A DNA stretch of 18,174 bases from an uncultured Sutterella sp. (GCA_905201055.1 CAJKMT010000034.1:1-18174), one strand, 5' to 3'. Counted from the first letter of the stretch, positions 7,625 to 15,545 are shown. The notes: generated from the sequence alone by a model not told the origin. Made by a program: numbers and translations.

Positions 7625-8305
7625 TCAGGCGTTTTCCTCGGCAGCCTGGCTGTGTGCTGTGATGAATTCAGCGATATCAGCGACTTCGTCGGGGCAGATT
7701 TCGTGCATCATCGGGTAGTCGGAAAATTCCACGGAGGCCCCCGCTTTATTGAGAACTTCAAGACCTTTACGGGCTTGAGCGATGGAAATCACGGAGTCAA
7801 GTGTGCCGTGAGCCATGAAAATCGGCGTTTGTTTGGCCACATCGCTTAATTCCGCAAAGCGGGGATGCTTGGGCACATAACCCGAGAGTGCAATGATGCC
7901 CGCAACCGGTGTAATTTGAGACATGCCGACCAAAAGCGCCATCGCAGCACCTTGAGAAAAGCCTCCGAGCCAAATCGGGGAGTTCGGGTACTGACGGCGT
8001 TGCTCTTCAATCAGGGCGTTGATGACGGCAGCCGACTCGTTCATCCCGTCAATGTCTTCTTTTTCCTGCTCATCAATGGTTTCTGCATACAAATCGTACC
8101 AGCCGGGCAGTTTGATGTTGTAAGCCGTGATATCGCGCATCGGTGCCGAAGGCAGCACCATACGGACGTTGCTGAGTTCGCCGAACTGAGCCAACTCTTT
8201 TTGAAAGGACTCAAAGTCAGAACCGTCCACACCAAGACCGTGAAGCCAAATCAGGGTGATCGGCTCTCGGCTGTCATCGAGCGGTTCTTGAATAATCGTA
8301 TCCAT
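7625..8305 (-). CDS. Carboxylesterase / acyl-protein thioesterase family hydrolase
   Basis: A 226-residue cytoplasmic alpha/beta hydrolase of the phospholipase/carboxylesterase family (acyl-protein thioesterase-like). It opens with WLHGLGVDGSDF (20-31), the oxyanion strand-loop typical of the family, then LPSAPMRDIT and PGWYDLY near 51-73. The nucleophile motif is GFSQGAAM with Ser117. The likely charge-relay residues are Asp170 in HGTLDSVI and His201 in YPMMHEI. Length and spacing fit family members of about 215-230 residues. Probable role: hydrolysis of carboxylic or thioesters of medium-chain substrates; the physiological substrate is unknown. The ribosome site upstream of ATG is poor. The gene diverges from the phosphatase gene across a 142-base region that must hold both promoters. 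Confidence 0.9.
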   Translation of the reverse strand: MDTIIQEPLDDSREPITLIWLHGLGVDGSDFESFQKELAQFGELSNVRMVLPSAPMRDITAYNIKLPGWYDLYAETIDEQEKEDIDGMNESAAVINALIEEQRRQYPNSPIWLGGFSQGAAMALLVGMSQITPVAGIIALSGYVPKHPRFAELSDVAKQTPIFMAHGTLDSVISIAQARKGLEVLNKAGASVEFSDYPMMHEICPDEVADIAEFITAHSQAAEENA

Positions 8306-8447
8306 ACTAGAGATCTTACGGTTTAAACAGGGCGCTTATTGTAGGGAAATTTCAAAAAAACTTCATAAAAGCGAACTTTGAAAAGTGTACAGTTAGAAAA
8401 TGAAAAAAGAAAAAATGTCTGTATGTGAAGATAAAAAGGGAGGCGCC

Positions 8448-8939
8448 ATGACGAAGGTGCTTTTCGTATGTGCGGGCAATATCTGCCGCTCGCCGACAGC
8501 CGAAGCTGTATTTAGAAAATTGGTTGAACGGGCAGGACTGTCAAAAGAGTTTGAAATTGATTCTGCCGGCACCGAAAGCTATCACGTGGGTGAATTGCCT
8601 GATCGGCGCGCGATGCAGTGCGCCCGATCACGAGGCTACGACTTGTCCGCTCACAAAGCGCGCCAAGTGCGAAGTTCCGACTTTGAGTACTATGACTGGA
8701 TTCTTGCCATGGATTGGGACAACATCGCTGAGCTCAAGCGTATGGCTCCCGACGGTTATAAAGAGAAGGCGACACTTCTGATGCGTTTCAGCACAAGCTA
8801 TGATGTGGCGGTCGTACCTGATCCGTACTACGGCAATAAGGACGGTTTTGAAAAAGTGCTTCATTATTGTGAAGATGCCTGTCATGGTCTCTTGTCTTTC
8901 TTAGTCAATCGAAGTGGGCTTAAGGCAAAAACCCTGTAA
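8448..8939 (+). CDS. Low-molecular-weight protein-tyrosine phosphatase
   Basis: 163 residues if started at the ATG at 8448, which has GGGAGG about six bases upstream. An in-frame ATG at 8400 would add 16 hydrophilic residues with no ribosome site and is rejected. The P-loop is VCAGNICRSP with nucleophile Cys8 and Arg14 at the very N-terminus, as the family requires. The general acid is Asp125 in DPYYG. It hydrolyses phosphotyrosine via a cysteinyl-phosphate intermediate in the cytoplasm. In many betaproteobacteria this gene stands just before iscR-iscS; here it precedes iscS directly, with a terminator and a promoter between, so it is probably transcribed separately. No tyrosine kinase or polysaccharide gene is nearby, which argues against the Wzb role. 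Confidence 0.93.
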   Translation: MTKVLFVCAGNICRSPTAEAVFRKLVERAGLSKEFEIDSAGTESYHVGELPDRRAMQCARSRGYDLSAHKARQVRSSDFEYYDWILAMDWDNIAELKRMAPDGYKEKATLLMRFSTSYDVAVVPDPYYGNKDGFEKVLHYCEDACHGLLSFLVNRSGLKAKTL

Positions 8940-8953
8940 TGAATACTGCCTTT

Positions 8954-8985
8954 AGTCTATAACAGCTATAGGCTTTTAAATTTTT
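8954..8985 (+). terminator. Probable terminator after the phosphatase gene
   Basis: AGTCTATA (8954-8961) pairs with TATAGGCT (8967-8974), one G-T pair, over a five-base loop. It is followed by TTTAAATTTTT. The stem is short and AT-rich, so efficiency may be modest. Confidence 0.5.
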
Positions 8986-9044
8986 GAAATTAAATTGAGT
9001 CGGCATTTTATTTCTTTATAAACATAGAGATAGGGTAGTTATCG

Positions 9045-9073
9045 TTGGAAGGTTAAGTCGATCACGCTATAAA
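9045..9073 (+). promoter_or_regulatory. Near-consensus sigma-70 promoter of the isc operon
   Basis: TTGGAA (9045-9050) and TATAAA (9068-9073) are spaced by exactly 17 bases. Transcription would start near 9080, giving a leader of about 137 bases before iscS. I see no clear match to the type 1 IscR site around it. Confidence 0.65.
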
Positions 9074-9149
9074 AATTCTTGCGTTTAAAACTTGAAGTCA
9101 GTAATATCTACTTTCGTTAAAAAGGCAGGGTTTATCCCTAGCTGTCAGA

Positions 9150-9178
9150 CGGTCTTGCGACAGTGTCGGTAAAGACCG
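9150..9178 (+). promoter_or_regulatory. Leader hairpin in front of iscS
   Basis: CGGTCTT (9150-9156) pairs with AAGACCG (9172-9178), and inside it CGAC (9158-9161) pairs with GTCG (9165-9168) around AGT. The fold ends 26 bases before the GAGGAG ribosome site of iscS and is not followed by T, so it is not a terminator. It would also mask the alternative upstream GTG at 9163. Confidence 0.4.
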
Positions 9179-9216
9179 CATCAGAGAAAAGATTTTCTTT
9201 CGCTGAGGAGCGCAAA

Positions 9217-10425
9217 GTGAAAAAACCTGTGTATTTGGACTACGGTGCCACCACTCCGGTTGATCCTCGTGTGGTTGACAAAATGATTCCCTGGCTCTAC
9301 GAGCATTTCGGTAATGCCGCCAGTAATTCTCACGCTTACGGGATTGAGGCTCGTGAGGCCGTTGAAGAAGCGCGCTCCCAGGTTGCTCAGATGATTAACG
9401 CCGATCCGCGTGAAATTGTCTGGACGTCGGGTGCCACGGAATCCGACAACTTGGCTATCAAGGGCATTGCTCACTTCTATAAAGATCGCGGCAAGCACCT
9501 CATTACGGTGAAGACCGAACACAAGGCTGTTTTGGACAGCATGCGTCACTTGGAAACCGAGGGCTTCGAAGTGACCTATATGGATGTGCTGCCCAACGGT
9601 TTGCTCGATCTTGACGCTTTGAAGGCCGCCATGCGTGATGACACCATTTTGGTGTCCGTCATGGCCGTCAATAACGAAATCGGCGTGATCCAGGACATCA
9701 ACGCCATCGGTCAGATGTGCCGCGAGCGCGGAATCTTTTTCCACGTGGATGCCACGCAGGCAATCGGCAAGCTTCACTTCGATATGACCAAGGACCCGAT
9801 TGACCTCTTAAGCATGTCGGGTCACAAGGTGTACGGTCCCAAGGGCATCGGCGCCTTGTACGTTCGCCGCAAACCGCGTGTGCGTCTTGAAGCGCAGATT
9901 CACGGCGGCGGCCACGAACGCGGCATGCGCTCCGGTACATTGGCCACGCACCAGATCGTGGGTATGGGCGAAGCTTATCGTTTGGCTCGCCTCGAAATGG
10001 ATGAAGAAAATGCCCGCTTTAAGAAGCTTCGCGACAAGCTCTGGGCCGGCATTCAGGAAATTCCGGACGTGTATCTCAACGGTGATTGGGAACATCGTGT
10101 GGCAACCAACCTTAATGTGAGCTTCGCCTACATTGAAGGTGAAAGCCTGATGCTTGCGCTCAAGGATGTGGCGGTTTCTTCTGGTTCAGCCTGCACGTCG
10201 GCAAGCCTTGAACCCTCTTTCGTGCTTCGTGCCTTGGGTCGTGATGACGAATTGGCTCACAGCTCCATTCGCTTTACCTTGGGGCGCTTTACCACGGAAG
10301 AAGAAATTGACTTTGTGGTCGCAGAGCTTAAAGAGAAGGTTGCCAAGCTTCGTGAAATGTCGCCCTTGTGGGAAATGCACCAACAGGGCGTGGATCTCAA
10401 CCAAGTGAAATGGTCCGAGCACTAA
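9217..10425 (+). CDS. iscS: Cysteine desulfurase IscS
   Basis: 402 residues from a GTG start, close to the 404 of E. coli IscS. This PLP enzyme converts cysteine to alanine and holds the sulfur as a persulfide for IscU and tRNA thiolation. Visible residues: His102 in TEHKAV, the PLP lysine Lys204 in SGHKVYGPKG, and the mobile catalytic Cys326 in SSGSACTSAS. The GGGHERGMRSGT segment and the C-terminal SPLWEMHQQGVDLN are IscS-specific. The GTG at 9217 is chosen because GAGGAG stands six bases before it and the product begins KKPVYLDYGATTP as in the family. An upstream GTG at 9163 would add 18 unconserved residues. First gene of the isc operon, 21 bases before iscU. Confidence 0.97.
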   Translation: MKKPVYLDYGATTPVDPRVVDKMIPWLYEHFGNAASNSHAYGIEAREAVEEARSQVAQMINADPREIVWTSGATESDNLAIKGIAHFYKDRGKHLITVKTEHKAVLDSMRHLETEGFEVTYMDVLPNGLLDLDALKAAMRDDTILVSVMAVNNEIGVIQDINAIGQMCRERGIFFHVDATQAIGKLHFDMTKDPIDLLSMSGHKVYGPKGIGALYVRRKPRVRLEAQIHGGGHERGMRSGTLATHQIVGMGEAYRLARLEMDEENARFKKLRDKLWAGIQEIPDVYLNGDWEHRVATNLNVSFAYIEGESLMLALKDVAVSSGSACTSASLEPSFVLRALGRDDELAHSSIRFTLGRFTTEEEIDFVVAELKEKVAKLREMSPLWEMHQQGVDLNQVKWSEH

Positions 10426-10446
10426 TTAATTAAGGATATCGGTCAG

Positions 10447-10830
10447 ATGCAATACAGTGACAAACTGATGGATCACTACGAGCACCCCAGAAACGTGGGC
10501 ACGCTCGATAAAGATGAAAAAGACGTCGGCACCGGCATGGTGGGTGCTCCCGCCTGCGGCGATGTGATGCGCCTGCAAATCAAGGTGAATCCCGAAGGCA
10601 TCATTGAAGATGCAAAATTTAAGACTTACGGGTGCGGTTCTGCCATTGCCTCGAGTTCGCTTGTGACCGAATGGGTCAAGGGCAAGTCTTTGGACGAAGC
10701 AATGCAGCTGTCCAATGAACAGATCGCCGAAGAGCTGGCGCTGCCGCCCGTGAAGATTCACTGCTCGATTTTGGCCGAAGATGCCATTAAGGCAGCCATT
10801 GCCGATTATCGTCAAAAACAAGGAAAGTAA
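10447..10830 (+). CDS. iscU: Iron-sulfur cluster scaffold IscU
   Basis: 127 residues. It assembles a [2Fe-2S] cluster from iron and the sulfur delivered by IscS. All ligand residues sit at the canonical numbers: Cys37 and Asp39 in APACGDV, Cys63 in TYGCGSA, His105 and Cys106 in KIHCSIL. The LPPVK motif (99-103) bound by the chaperone HscA is intact. AAGGA lies about ten bases before the ATG. The stop codon is one base from the iscA start, indicating tight coupling. Confidence 0.98.
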   Translation: MQYSDKLMDHYEHPRNVGTLDKDEKDVGTGMVGAPACGDVMRLQIKVNPEGIIEDAKFKTYGCGSAIASSSLVTEWVKGKSLDEAMQLSNEQIAEELALPPVKIHCSILAEDAIKAAIADYRQKQGK

Positions 10831-10831
10831 T

Positions 10832-11155
10832 ATGGCCGTTACTTTGACAGAAAATGCCGCCCGTCACGTCAATGCCTATTTGACCAAGCGCGGCAAGGGT
10901 ATCGGATTGCGCCTGGGGGTGAAAACTTCCGGCTGCTCCGGCATGGCCTATAAGCTTGAGTTCGCCGACACCATTGAGGAAGATGATCAGGTCTGGGAAT
11001 CTTTCGGCGTGAAGGTTGTGGTGGATGCCAAGAGCCTGCCTTATATTGACGGCACAGAGCTCGACTACACCCGCGAGGGGCTCAACGAGGGCTTTAAGTT
11101 CCACAATCCTAATGAAAAGAGTCACTGCGGCTGCGGTGAATCTTTCCAAGTGTGA
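10832..11155 (+). CDS. iscA: A-type iron-sulfur carrier IscA
   Basis: 107 residues starting MAVTLTENAA. It carries iron or [2Fe-2S]/[4Fe-4S] clusters to target proteins. The three A-type cysteines are at Cys35 (TSGCSGMAY), Cys99 and Cys101 (CGCGESF), exactly as in E. coli IscA. The start at 10832 has AAGGAAAG nearby, formed by the last codons of iscU. A longer frame from 10781 overlaps iscU and is not supported. Confidence 0.97.
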   Translation: MAVTLTENAARHVNAYLTKRGKGIGLRLGVKTSGCSGMAYKLEFADTIEEDDQVWESFGVKVVVDAKSLPYIDGTELDYTREGLNEGFKFHNPNEKSHCGCGESFQV

Positions 11156-11166
11156 TTGATAAACGC

Positions 11167-11664
11167 ATGACCCAAAAAACTTATTTTGAACTTTTAAATC
11201 AACCGCAAGCCTTTGCGGTTGATTTGTCATCTCTGGAGGCAGTGAAAACGGCACTTTTGTCGCGCCTGCATCCGGATCGTTTTGTGACGGCAAGCGCGCT
11301 TGAAAAACGCATCGCTCAGCAGATGAGCGTGCAGGTAAACGAAGCTTACCGAGTACTCTCGGACGATTTGCTTCGCGCTCAGTATCTCTGCAAGTTAAAG
11401 GGCTACGATGTCAACGAGCATCGTCCGATGCCCGCTGATTTTCTGATGCGCCAGATGCAGTGGCATGAGGCGCTTGATAATTGCGAGCAAAAGGGTGACG
11501 AGAGCCTGCGCAGCCGTCTATGCGAAGAAGTAAAACTCGAGCGTGAACAATTGATAAAGCGCGCGGCCTGCGCCTTTGATGAGACGCATGATGACAAAGC
11601 GGCGTTTGAAGCAACGCGCGAACTCATGTTTGTGAATAAACTTCTTGCTCAGATTCAACACTAG
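11167..11664 (+). CDS. hscB: J-domain co-chaperone HscB
   Basis: 165 residues from the ATG at 11167. A GTG at 11152 overlapping the iscA stop (GTGA) would add five residues and is an equally plausible coupled start. The N-terminal J domain has the HPD motif at 35-37 (LHPDRF), which stimulates the HscA ATPase. The C-terminal helical bundle, with the RRLS-like YRVLSDDLLRAQYL transition and KLEREQ-type helices, binds IscU. Sequence between the domains is divergent, as usual for HscB. The stop at 11664 is ten bases before hscA, and its AGGA serves hscA. Confidence 0.93.
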   Translation: MTQKTYFELLNQPQAFAVDLSSLEAVKTALLSRLHPDRFVTASALEKRIAQQMSVQVNEAYRVLSDDLLRAQYLCKLKGYDVNEHRPMPADFLMRQMQWHEALDNCEQKGDESLRSRLCEEVKLEREQLIKRAACAFDETHDDKAAFEATRELMFVNKLLAQIQH

Positions 11665-11674
11665 GACTTTTTCC

Positions 11675-13546
11675 ATGGCTTTATTGCAAATTGCCGAACC
11701 GGGCATGTCGGCTGACCCCCATCAGCACCGTCTTGCAGTCGGTATCGATTTGGGAACGACCAATTCATTGGTGGCGACCGTTAAAAGCGGTGAGACCGTG
11801 GTGCTTGCCGATCATGAGGGCAGAAAGCTTTTACCCTCAGTGGTTCGTTATTTGGCTGACGGCTCTGTGGTGGTCGGTCATGAAGCGCGAGCGCATATCA
11901 GTGAAGATGCTGAAAACACGATTGCAAGCGTCAAGCGTTTTATGGGGCGCTCCAGCGCTGAGCAGAAACTGGCGGCCAGTTTGCCTTATCGCTTTGCGCA
12001 ATCGGAAGGCATGCTTCGCATTCAGACGGTAGCCGGTGAAAAAAGTCCCGTCGAAATTTCAGCCGATATTTTGCGCGCTCTGAAAGATCGCGCCGAAGAA
12101 GCCTTGGGCGGAGAGCTCGTGGGTGCCGTCATCACGGTGCCCGCCTATTTTGATGATGCGCAGCGCCAGGCGACGAAAGACGCGGCCCGTTTGGCAGGCT
12201 TAAATGTTTTGCGTTTATTAAATGAGCCGACATCGGCCGCATTGGCTTACGGTTTGGATGAGGGTGCCGAAGGTCTTTACGTCATCTACGACTTGGGCGG
12301 CGGTACCTTTGACGTGTCGGTGCTGCGACTCACCAAGGGTGTTTTTGAAGTGCTCGCCACAGGCGGCGACTCGGCCCTGGGCGGCGACGATTTTGATCAC
12401 CGGATTTTCTGCTGGGTGATCCAGGAGGCCGGGGTCACCGAGATTTTGTCTCCCGAAGACAAAAGCCACATCATGGTGGCAGCGCGTGCCGCCAAAGAGG
12501 CATTAAGCCGGGCCGAGCAAACCTCATTGCGCGTGACGCTTTCTTCCGGCCGTGTGCTTGAACTGACGCTTACGCGTGAGATTTTTAAAACGCTGACCTG
12601 TCGTCTTGTGAAAAAGACGATTGACACGCTCGAAGCCGTGATGCGCGATGCGAAGTTAAACCGTGATGAAATTCAGGGTTTGGTGCTCGTGGGCGGCTCA
12701 ACGCGTATGCCTGTGATTCGGGAAGCCGTGAAGGATTATTTGGGATTTGATCCGCTTGACAACATCAATCCCGATGAAGTCGTGGCTGTGGGCGCAGCCA
12801 AGCAAGCCAACTTATTGGCAGGCAACACCGCAGGCGACGATTGGCTTTTGCTCGATGTGACGCCGCTCTCCCTGGGTCTTGAAACCATGGGCGGCTTGGT
12901 TGAGAAAATCATTCCGAGAAATACGCCCATTCCCGTGGCAATGGCCCAGGACTTTACAACGTTTAAAGACGGGCAGACCGCCATGGCCATTCATGTGGTG
13001 CAGGGCGAGCGTGAGATTGTGGATGCATGCCGAAGCCTCGCGCGCTTTGAACTCAGAGGCATTCCCGCACTCGTAGCCGGCGCTGCACGCATCCGTGTGA
13101 CATTCAGCGTGGACGCCGACGGTCTTTTGTCGGTGAGTGCCCGTGAGACGCAAACCGGTGTTGAAGCGCATGTGACGGTGAAGCCTTCCTACGGGTTAAC
13201 CGATGATGAAATCATGCGCATGCTCAAAGACGGCACGGGTAACGCCGAAGAGGATATGCGTGAACGGGCGCTGCGTGAGCAGGAAGTGGAGTCGCGCCGA
13301 CTGATTGAGTCGACGGTAGGTGCGCTGGCAAGCGACGCTGATTTGCTTACCAAAGAAGAAGAAACTCACATCCGTGATTTAATTGCGCGCCTTTTGGACT
13401 CTGTGGAAAAACACGATTTAGAGACGATCAAGGCGCTTGAAAAAGAATTGACCGAAGCCACGGAAAGCTTTGCCGAACGCCGCATGGATCGCGCCATTGC
13501 TCAAGCGCTTTCGGGTAAGAGTGTTGAAGACATTGAAGGAAAATAA
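11675..13546 (+). CDS. hscA: Hsp70-type chaperone HscA
   Basis: 623 residues from the ATG at 11675, with AGGA nine bases upstream. A frame start at 11645 inside hscB is rejected. HscA uses ATP to pull on IscU's LPPVK motif and release its cluster. The nucleotide-binding domain shows GIDLGTTNS (about 23-31), YDLGGGTFDVS (near 206) and VLVGGSTRMP (near 340). The substrate domain starts near 395 with DVTPLSLGLETMGG and ends in an acidic helical lid. This sequence and length fit HscA rather than DnaK (no long acidic glycine-rich tail). Two bases separate it from fdx. Confidence 0.97.
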   Translation: MALLQIAEPGMSADPHQHRLAVGIDLGTTNSLVATVKSGETVVLADHEGRKLLPSVVRYLADGSVVVGHEARAHISEDAENTIASVKRFMGRSSAEQKLAASLPYRFAQSEGMLRIQTVAGEKSPVEISADILRALKDRAEEALGGELVGAVITVPAYFDDAQRQATKDAARLAGLNVLRLLNEPTSAALAYGLDEGAEGLYVIYDLGGGTFDVSVLRLTKGVFEVLATGGDSALGGDDFDHRIFCWVIQEAGVTEILSPEDKSHIMVAARAAKEALSRAEQTSLRVTLSSGRVLELTLTREIFKTLTCRLVKKTIDTLEAVMRDAKLNRDEIQGLVLVGGSTRMPVIREAVKDYLGFDPLDNINPDEVVAVGAAKQANLLAGNTAGDDWLLLDVTPLSLGLETMGGLVEKIIPRNTPIPVAMAQDFTTFKDGQTAMAIHVVQGEREIVDACRSLARFELRGIPALVAGAARIRVTFSVDADGLLSVSARETQTGVEAHVTVKPSYGLTDDEIMRMLKDGTGNAEEDMRERALREQEVESRRLIESTVGALASDADLLTKEEETHIRDLIARLLDSVEKHDLETIKALEKELTEATESFAERRMDRAIAQALSGKSVEDIEGK

Positions 13547-13548
13547 CT

Positions 13549-13884
13549 ATGCCGAAAATCACCGTTTTACCTCATGCAACGATTTGCCCCGAGGGCAAAA
13601 CCTTTGAAGTCAAGCCCGGTGTGAAGTTGGCTCGGGCTCTTTTAGCTAACGGAATCGGCATTGAACACGCCTGTGAGTTTTCCGGTGCCTGCTCCACGTG
13701 CCATGTCATTATTCGCGAAGGTTTTGATTCCTTAAATGAACCCGAAGATGAAGAATTGGACATGCTCGATCAGGCCTGGGGCGTGACGGATGTCTCTCGC
13801 CTGTCTTGCCAGACTGTGGTGGGTGATGAAGATCTCGTGGTTGAAATCCCTAAGTACAGCCGCAACCACGCTAAGGAACACTGA
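13549..13884 (+). CDS. fdx: ISC-type [2Fe-2S] ferredoxin Fdx
   Basis: 111 residues. It is an adrenodoxin-like ferredoxin donating electrons for cluster assembly on IscU. Cluster ligands Cys42, Cys48 and Cys51 are in ACEFSGACSTC and the fourth is Cys87 in LSCQTV, the same numbering as E. coli Fdx. Acidic residues 64-73 (EPEDEELDM) form the partner-binding helix. AAGGAAAA lies upstream of the ATG, and the gene is two bases after hscA and two before iscX. Confidence 0.97.
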   Translation: MPKITVLPHATICPEGKTFEVKPGVKLARALLANGIGIEHACEFSGACSTCHVIIREGFDSLNEPEDEELDMLDQAWGVTDVSRLSCQTVVGDEDLVVEIPKYSRNHAKEH

Positions 13885-13886
13885 TC

Positions 13887-14078
13887 ATGCGCTGGACCGA
13901 TACACTGCAGATTGCCGAAGCCCTTTATGATGCGCATCCCGAAGTTAATCCCTTGAAACTTCGCTTCACCGAGCTTCACGCCATGGTGCTTGAGTTGGAT
14001 GATTTTGACGATGATCCGGAGAAAAGCACCGAGGCAATATTAGAGGCGATTTTGCAGGCCTGGCTCGATGAGCTCTAA
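13887..14078 (+). CDS. iscX: IscX, regulator of IscS
   Basis: A 63-residue acidic protein. It binds IscS near the IscU/Fdx site and is thought to act as iron sensor or brake. The family core is plain: RWTDTLQIAEALYDAHP at the start, RFTELH in the middle, the DFDDDP loop, and ILEAILQAWLDEL at the end. Length is close to the usual 66. It is the last ISC gene of the operon, 11 bases before trmD. Confidence 0.97.
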   Translation: MRWTDTLQIAEALYDAHPEVNPLKLRFTELHAMVLELDDFDDDPEKSTEAILEAILQAWLDEL

Positions 14079-14089
14079 AGGAGCCGATC

Positions 14090-14824
14090 ATGCGCTTTGA
14101 TGTGATTACCTTGTTTGAACCGATGTTTAAGGCGGTGACCGAAAACGGCATTACCTCGCGCGCCATTGAGCGGGGCCTTTGGTCGCTTCAAACCTGGAAT
14201 CCGAGGGAAGAGACCGAAGACAATCACCGTACGATTGATGACCGCCCCTTTGGCGGCGGTCCCGGCATGGTGATGATGGCAGAGCCCTTGGCAAGAACAT
14301 TAAAACGCATCCGCCGTGCGGGCAATGCAGGGCGCGTTATCAGCTTTGCCCCGAACGGTACGAGGCTTACCGATGAAACGGTTCGCCGTTGGGTGGCTGA
14401 AGACCGCGATATGGTTTTGATCTGCGGGCGCTATGAGGGAATCGATCAGCGTTTTCTGGATCGGTACGTTGATGAAACAGTGAGCGTCGGTGATTTTGTG
14501 CTCTCAGGCGGAGAGCTTGCCGCTATGGTATTAATTGATGCGGTTGTCAGACAATTGCCCGGAGCCATTAAAGAGCTGTCAACTTTAGACGAGTCCTTTT
14601 CAACCGGACTTTTGGATGCGCCGCACTATACGCGTCCCGAGGTTTGGGAAGGGGAGAGCGTGCCCGAAGTGCTGCTCTCCGGTCATCACGCCAATATCGC
14701 TCGCTGGACACGAGAAAAAGCACTTGAGATTACACTTCGTACAAGACCGGACTTAATCGAAAAAGCCAAAAATCAAGGAAAGCTGACAAAAAGCGATATG
14801 CTTTGGCTTAAAGAACATCTTTAG
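14090..14824 (+). CDS. trmD: tRNA (guanine-37-N1)-methyltransferase TrmD
   Basis: A 244-residue SPOUT-class enzyme that makes m1G37 with S-adenosylmethionine and prevents +1 frameshifting. Motifs seen: DRPFGGGPGMVM (near 50), the trefoil-knot segments ICGRYEGID and SVGDFVLSGGELAA, and LDAPHYTRPEVWEG with LLSGHHANIARWR-like sequence in the C-terminal domain. AAAGGAG stands seven bases before the ATG. It follows iscX by only 11 bases and seems to be part of the isc transcript. Its usual neighbours rpsP, rimM and rplS are not here, which is unusual. No clear terminator follows; only a short CAGCA/TGCTG repeat near 14836-14849. Confidence 0.96.
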   Translation: MRFDVITLFEPMFKAVTENGITSRAIERGLWSLQTWNPREETEDNHRTIDDRPFGGGPGMVMMAEPLARTLKRIRRAGNAGRVISFAPNGTRLTDETVRRWVAEDRDMVLICGRYEGIDQRFLDRYVDETVSVGDFVLSGGELAAMVLIDAVVRQLPGAIKELSTLDESFSTGLLDAPHYTRPEVWEGESVPEVLLSGHHANIARWTREKALEITLRTRPDLIEKAKNQGKLTKSDMLWLKEHL

Positions 14825-14918
14825 TTTGAATTGTCAGCATTCTTGCTGGTGTTCTTACCGGTCGAAAAGTATCTTTTTAATTCTTCTGCAAAATAGATAT
14901 GATCGTTTCGCTTATTTG

Positions 14919-14946
14919 ATTTTTTATCATGATCATGATAAAAAAT
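14919..14946. promoter_or_regulatory. Perfect 28-bp palindrome, likely antitoxin operator
   Basis: Each half is ATTTTTTATCATGA, meeting its reverse complement without a spacer. It lies directly upstream of the AGGAG of the antitoxin gene. Phd/YefM antitoxins commonly bind such palindromes to repress their own operon. A TATGAT at 14898-14903 could be the -10 element, placing the operator at the transcription start. Confidence 0.65.
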
Positions 14947-14962
14947 TAATAGGAGACCCATT

Positions 14963-15232
14963 ATGAAAATGATTAGACCTATTTCAGATTTGAGAAATCA
15001 TTTTGCCGACATTTCAAAAACGGTTCACGAAACCTCTCAACCTGTTTTTTTAACGAAGAATGGGTATGGAGATATGGTGGTAATGAGTATGGATGCTTTT
15101 GAAAAACTGCAATTTGAAAGTGAAGTTTTTTTTAAATTGCAGGAGGCAGAACGAGAGGCGGAACTCACAGATCAGCGCTACTCATCCAAAGATGTCCTCA
15201 AGGCATTGAAGTCGGCTCTTAAAGGAGAATAG
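14963..15232 (+). CDS. Phd/YefM-family antitoxin
   Basis: 89 residues. The N-terminal part (IRPISDLRNHFADISKTV, then PVFLTKNGYGDMVVMS and MDAFEKL, 4-49) is the Phd/YefM DNA-binding fold. The C-terminal part (about 55-89) is charged and probably unfolded until it wraps the toxin. AGGAG lies eight bases before the ATG. The stop codon is one base from the toxin start. Likely a labile repressor of its own operon acting through the palindrome at 14919-14946. Confidence 0.92.
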   Translation: MKMIRPISDLRNHFADISKTVHETSQPVFLTKNGYGDMVVMSMDAFEKLQFESEVFFKLQEAEREAELTDQRYSSKDVLKALKSALKGE

Positions 15233-15233
15233 T

Positions 15234-15545
15234 TTGTATCGGTTAGAGTTCCTGCCTGTCGCTCGGGATGATATGCTTGAAATTGTTCGGTATATCAGCA
15301 AGGAGCTAAAGAATCCTGTCGCAGCGGAGTCCTTAGCTCTAGAGCTTGTCAGTGCAGCAGAAGGCTTGCGAAAATTTCCGTATTCAACACCGGTTTATCA
15401 GCCGGCTCGTCCTCTCAAACACCAATACCGAAAAATTCCGGTGCGTAATTTTCTGATATTTTATTGGGTAAACGAGGAAGAAAAATTGGTGACTGTGGCT
15501 CGTGTTATGTATGCCAGGCGCGATTATGACCGCTTGCTGAAATAG
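15234..15545 (+). CDS. RelE/ParE-superfamily toxin
   Basis: 103 residues from a TTG start with AGGAG six bases upstream (inside the last antitoxin codons). The fold markers are LEFLPVARDDMLEIVRYI at the N-terminus, two helices, then KIPVRNFLIFYWVN and the C-terminal strand VARVMYARRDYDRLL typical of RelE/ParE toxins. Ribosome-dependent mRNA cleavage (RelE) or gyrase inhibition (ParE) cannot be separated by eye. The rare TTG start would keep toxin below antitoxin. Intact, so the module may be active. Confidence 0.9.
   Translation: MYRLEFLPVARDDMLEIVRYISKELKNPVAAESLALELVSAAEGLRKFPYSTPVYQPARPLKHQYRKIPVRNFLIFYWVNEEEKLVTVARVMYARRDYDRLLK

Noticed and set aside
8400..8447. Upstream ATG of the phosphatase frame
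   Set aside because: It adds 16 hydrophilic residues before the P-loop and lacks a ribosome site, while the ATG at 8448 has GGGAGG and gives the family's usual N-terminus.
9181..9777. 198-codon frame antisense to iscS
   Set aside because: A shadow of strongly biased iscS codons; the sense gene is certain.
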